Shown: positions 61,941 to 62,369 of the stretch, one piece after another
Layout of the letters: each line of letters begins with the position of its first letter
Position numbering within the stretch: position 1 is the stretch's first letter
NCBI GenBank assembly: GCA_044339595.1
Contig: JBIIVF010000002.1
Span: 1-62,369 of the forward strand
DNA from: CAZTGZ01 sp044339595
Lineage (GTDB): Bacteria > Bacteroidota > Bacteroidia > NS11-12g > UBA9320
Length of the DNA: 62,369 bases
Reading direction: 5' to 3'
Notes under the pieces: generated by a model
What the model saw: only the letters and a program-made list of their open reading frames with translations
The model's database searches: none
Told to the model about the DNA's origin: nothing
Made by a program: the position numbers and the translations under genes

Positions 61941-61984
61941 AATCAAGTTCAGTTGATCTTAATAGTTTAGTCCTAAAGAATTTT

Positions 61985-61992
61985 CAAATATA
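61985..61992 (-). promoter_or_regulatory. Predicted -7 box for porP-gldJ
   Basis: The minus strand reads TATATTTG, an exact match 44 bases upstream of the porP ATG. Confidence 0.5.
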
Positions 61993-62053
61993 ATGATTAG
62001 GTAAAATTACGCCAAAAAATCATTTTTCACGCAATAAACTCTGCTATTAACAA

Positions 62054-62061
62054 TAAATTTG
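62054..62061 (+). promoter_or_regulatory. Predicted -7 box for porU
   Basis: TAAATTTG is an exact match 42 bases before the ATG at 62104, divergent from the porP box. Confidence 0.5.
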
Positions 62062-62103
62062 ACTCAAATATTGTTTAAGGACAGAATTCTCTCATCAAAA
62101 TAA

Positions 62104-62369
62104 ATGAAAAATTTCGGATTAAGTGCGCTTCTATTCTTTTTGCCTGTATTTATTTGTCTCCAAACGGTATCGGCGGCTTCTGAGCGAATAAGCGTTGAGT
62201 TGAATTGGCATCAGATCAATGCGCTCGCCTCGCTCCAAGCTGGTTTTGATGGTGAAGTGAGAGAATGGAGAGATTCTTTTTCAGTGCCCACATATCAGCA
62301 TAAATTGAGGGGATATTTTAACATTGAATCGCTTACCGTAGTGTCTGATACCATTTTCTCTGGAATAGG
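62104..62369 (+). CDS. porU: Probable T9SS sortase PorU, 3'-truncated
   Basis: Only the first 88 codons lie in the window. They encode a signal peptide (MKNFGLSALLFFLPVFIC to VSAASE) and the beginning of a strand-rich domain (RISVELNWHQI, LRGYFNIESL). The position divergent from porP and gldJ, and the ISVELNW-type start, suggest the T9SS sortase PorU, in which a large Cys-protease-like domain follows. In Flavobacterium porU also lies next to gldJ and porV. The catalytic domain is out of view, so another large secreted protein is possible. Confidence 0.6.
   Translation, partial: MKNFGLSALLFFLPVFICLQTVSAASERISVELNWHQINALASLQAGFDGEVREWRDSFSVPTYQHKLRGYFNIESLTVVSDTIFSGI

Overview
The window comes from a member of the Bacteroidota, most likely a gliding-type environmental lineage near Chitinophagales/Saprospirales; the rank below phylum is inference. 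The evidence is a type IX secretion system (T9SS) at both ends (PorW/SprE at the left edge; GldJ, PorP/SprF and a probable PorU at the right edge), two secreted proteins with T9SS-type C-terminal domains, an sdhCAB operon with a b558-type anchor, and many copies of the Bacteroidota -7 promoter element TAnnTTTG in place of Shine-Dalgarno leaders. No rRNA, tRNA, CRISPR array, prophage or intact insertion sequence was seen. Coding density is high and most of the window is housekeeping chromosome.

Layout. 0-9.1 kb is an envelope block: PorW (5' end cut by the window), a class A penicillin-binding protein, LptD, an N-acetylmuramoyl-L-alanine amidase and an MlaD-like MCE protein. 9.3-10.6 kb holds two divergent toxin-antitoxin loci: YefM/YoeB with a clear palindromic operator, and a DUF6364-type antitoxin whose PIN toxin is a pseudogene. 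10.7-17.5 kb carries pyrD, sdhCAB, ribE, rimK and a small membrane protein. 17.5-28 kb has a VWA-domain protein, a dispersed repeat, yraN, a BatA-domain protein, a pyrC-type dihydroorotase without its HxH metal motif, an unknown acidic protein, two glycosyltransferases and a lemA-TPM-TPM cluster.

28-36.7 kb contains an exonuclease-fold protein, an RNA methyltransferase-like protein, a large PKD-type secreted protein, an outer-membrane barrel, a MATE exporter, a sirtuin, a second toxin-antitoxin pair (Xre/MbcA-like plus RES NAD+ phosphorylase) and a 2-oxoglutarate oxygenase. 36.8-42.6 kb on the minus strand is an overlapping pepP-hydrolase-uvrC-pabB operon and a peroxiredoxin. 42.8-46.6 kb is looser: a MORN-type protein, a 570-bp gene-poor stretch, gamma carbonic anhydrase and hutI back to back, a gene-poor 450-bp stretch with inverted repeats and the second copy of the 154-bp dispersed repeat, and a P460-like haem lipoprotein. 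46.7-59.1 kb has mtaB, lgt, a PNGase F-like secreted enzyme, paaN, rsmD, coaD, a NUDIX protein, pyrE, ahcY and a bacilliredoxin. 59.4 kb to the end is the T9SS/gliding cluster.

The most notable points are: the decayed PIN toxin beside an intact antitoxin; the YefM operator; two 154-bp intergenic repeats of equal length; the HxH-less dihydroorotase; a zinc-ligand-poor sirtuin next to an NAD+-degrading RES toxin; a T9SS-exported PNGase F homologue; and at least nine genes whose -7 promoter box lies only 3-8 nt from the start codon, which predicts very short or absent 5' leaders. I found no clear undescribed multi-gene system.
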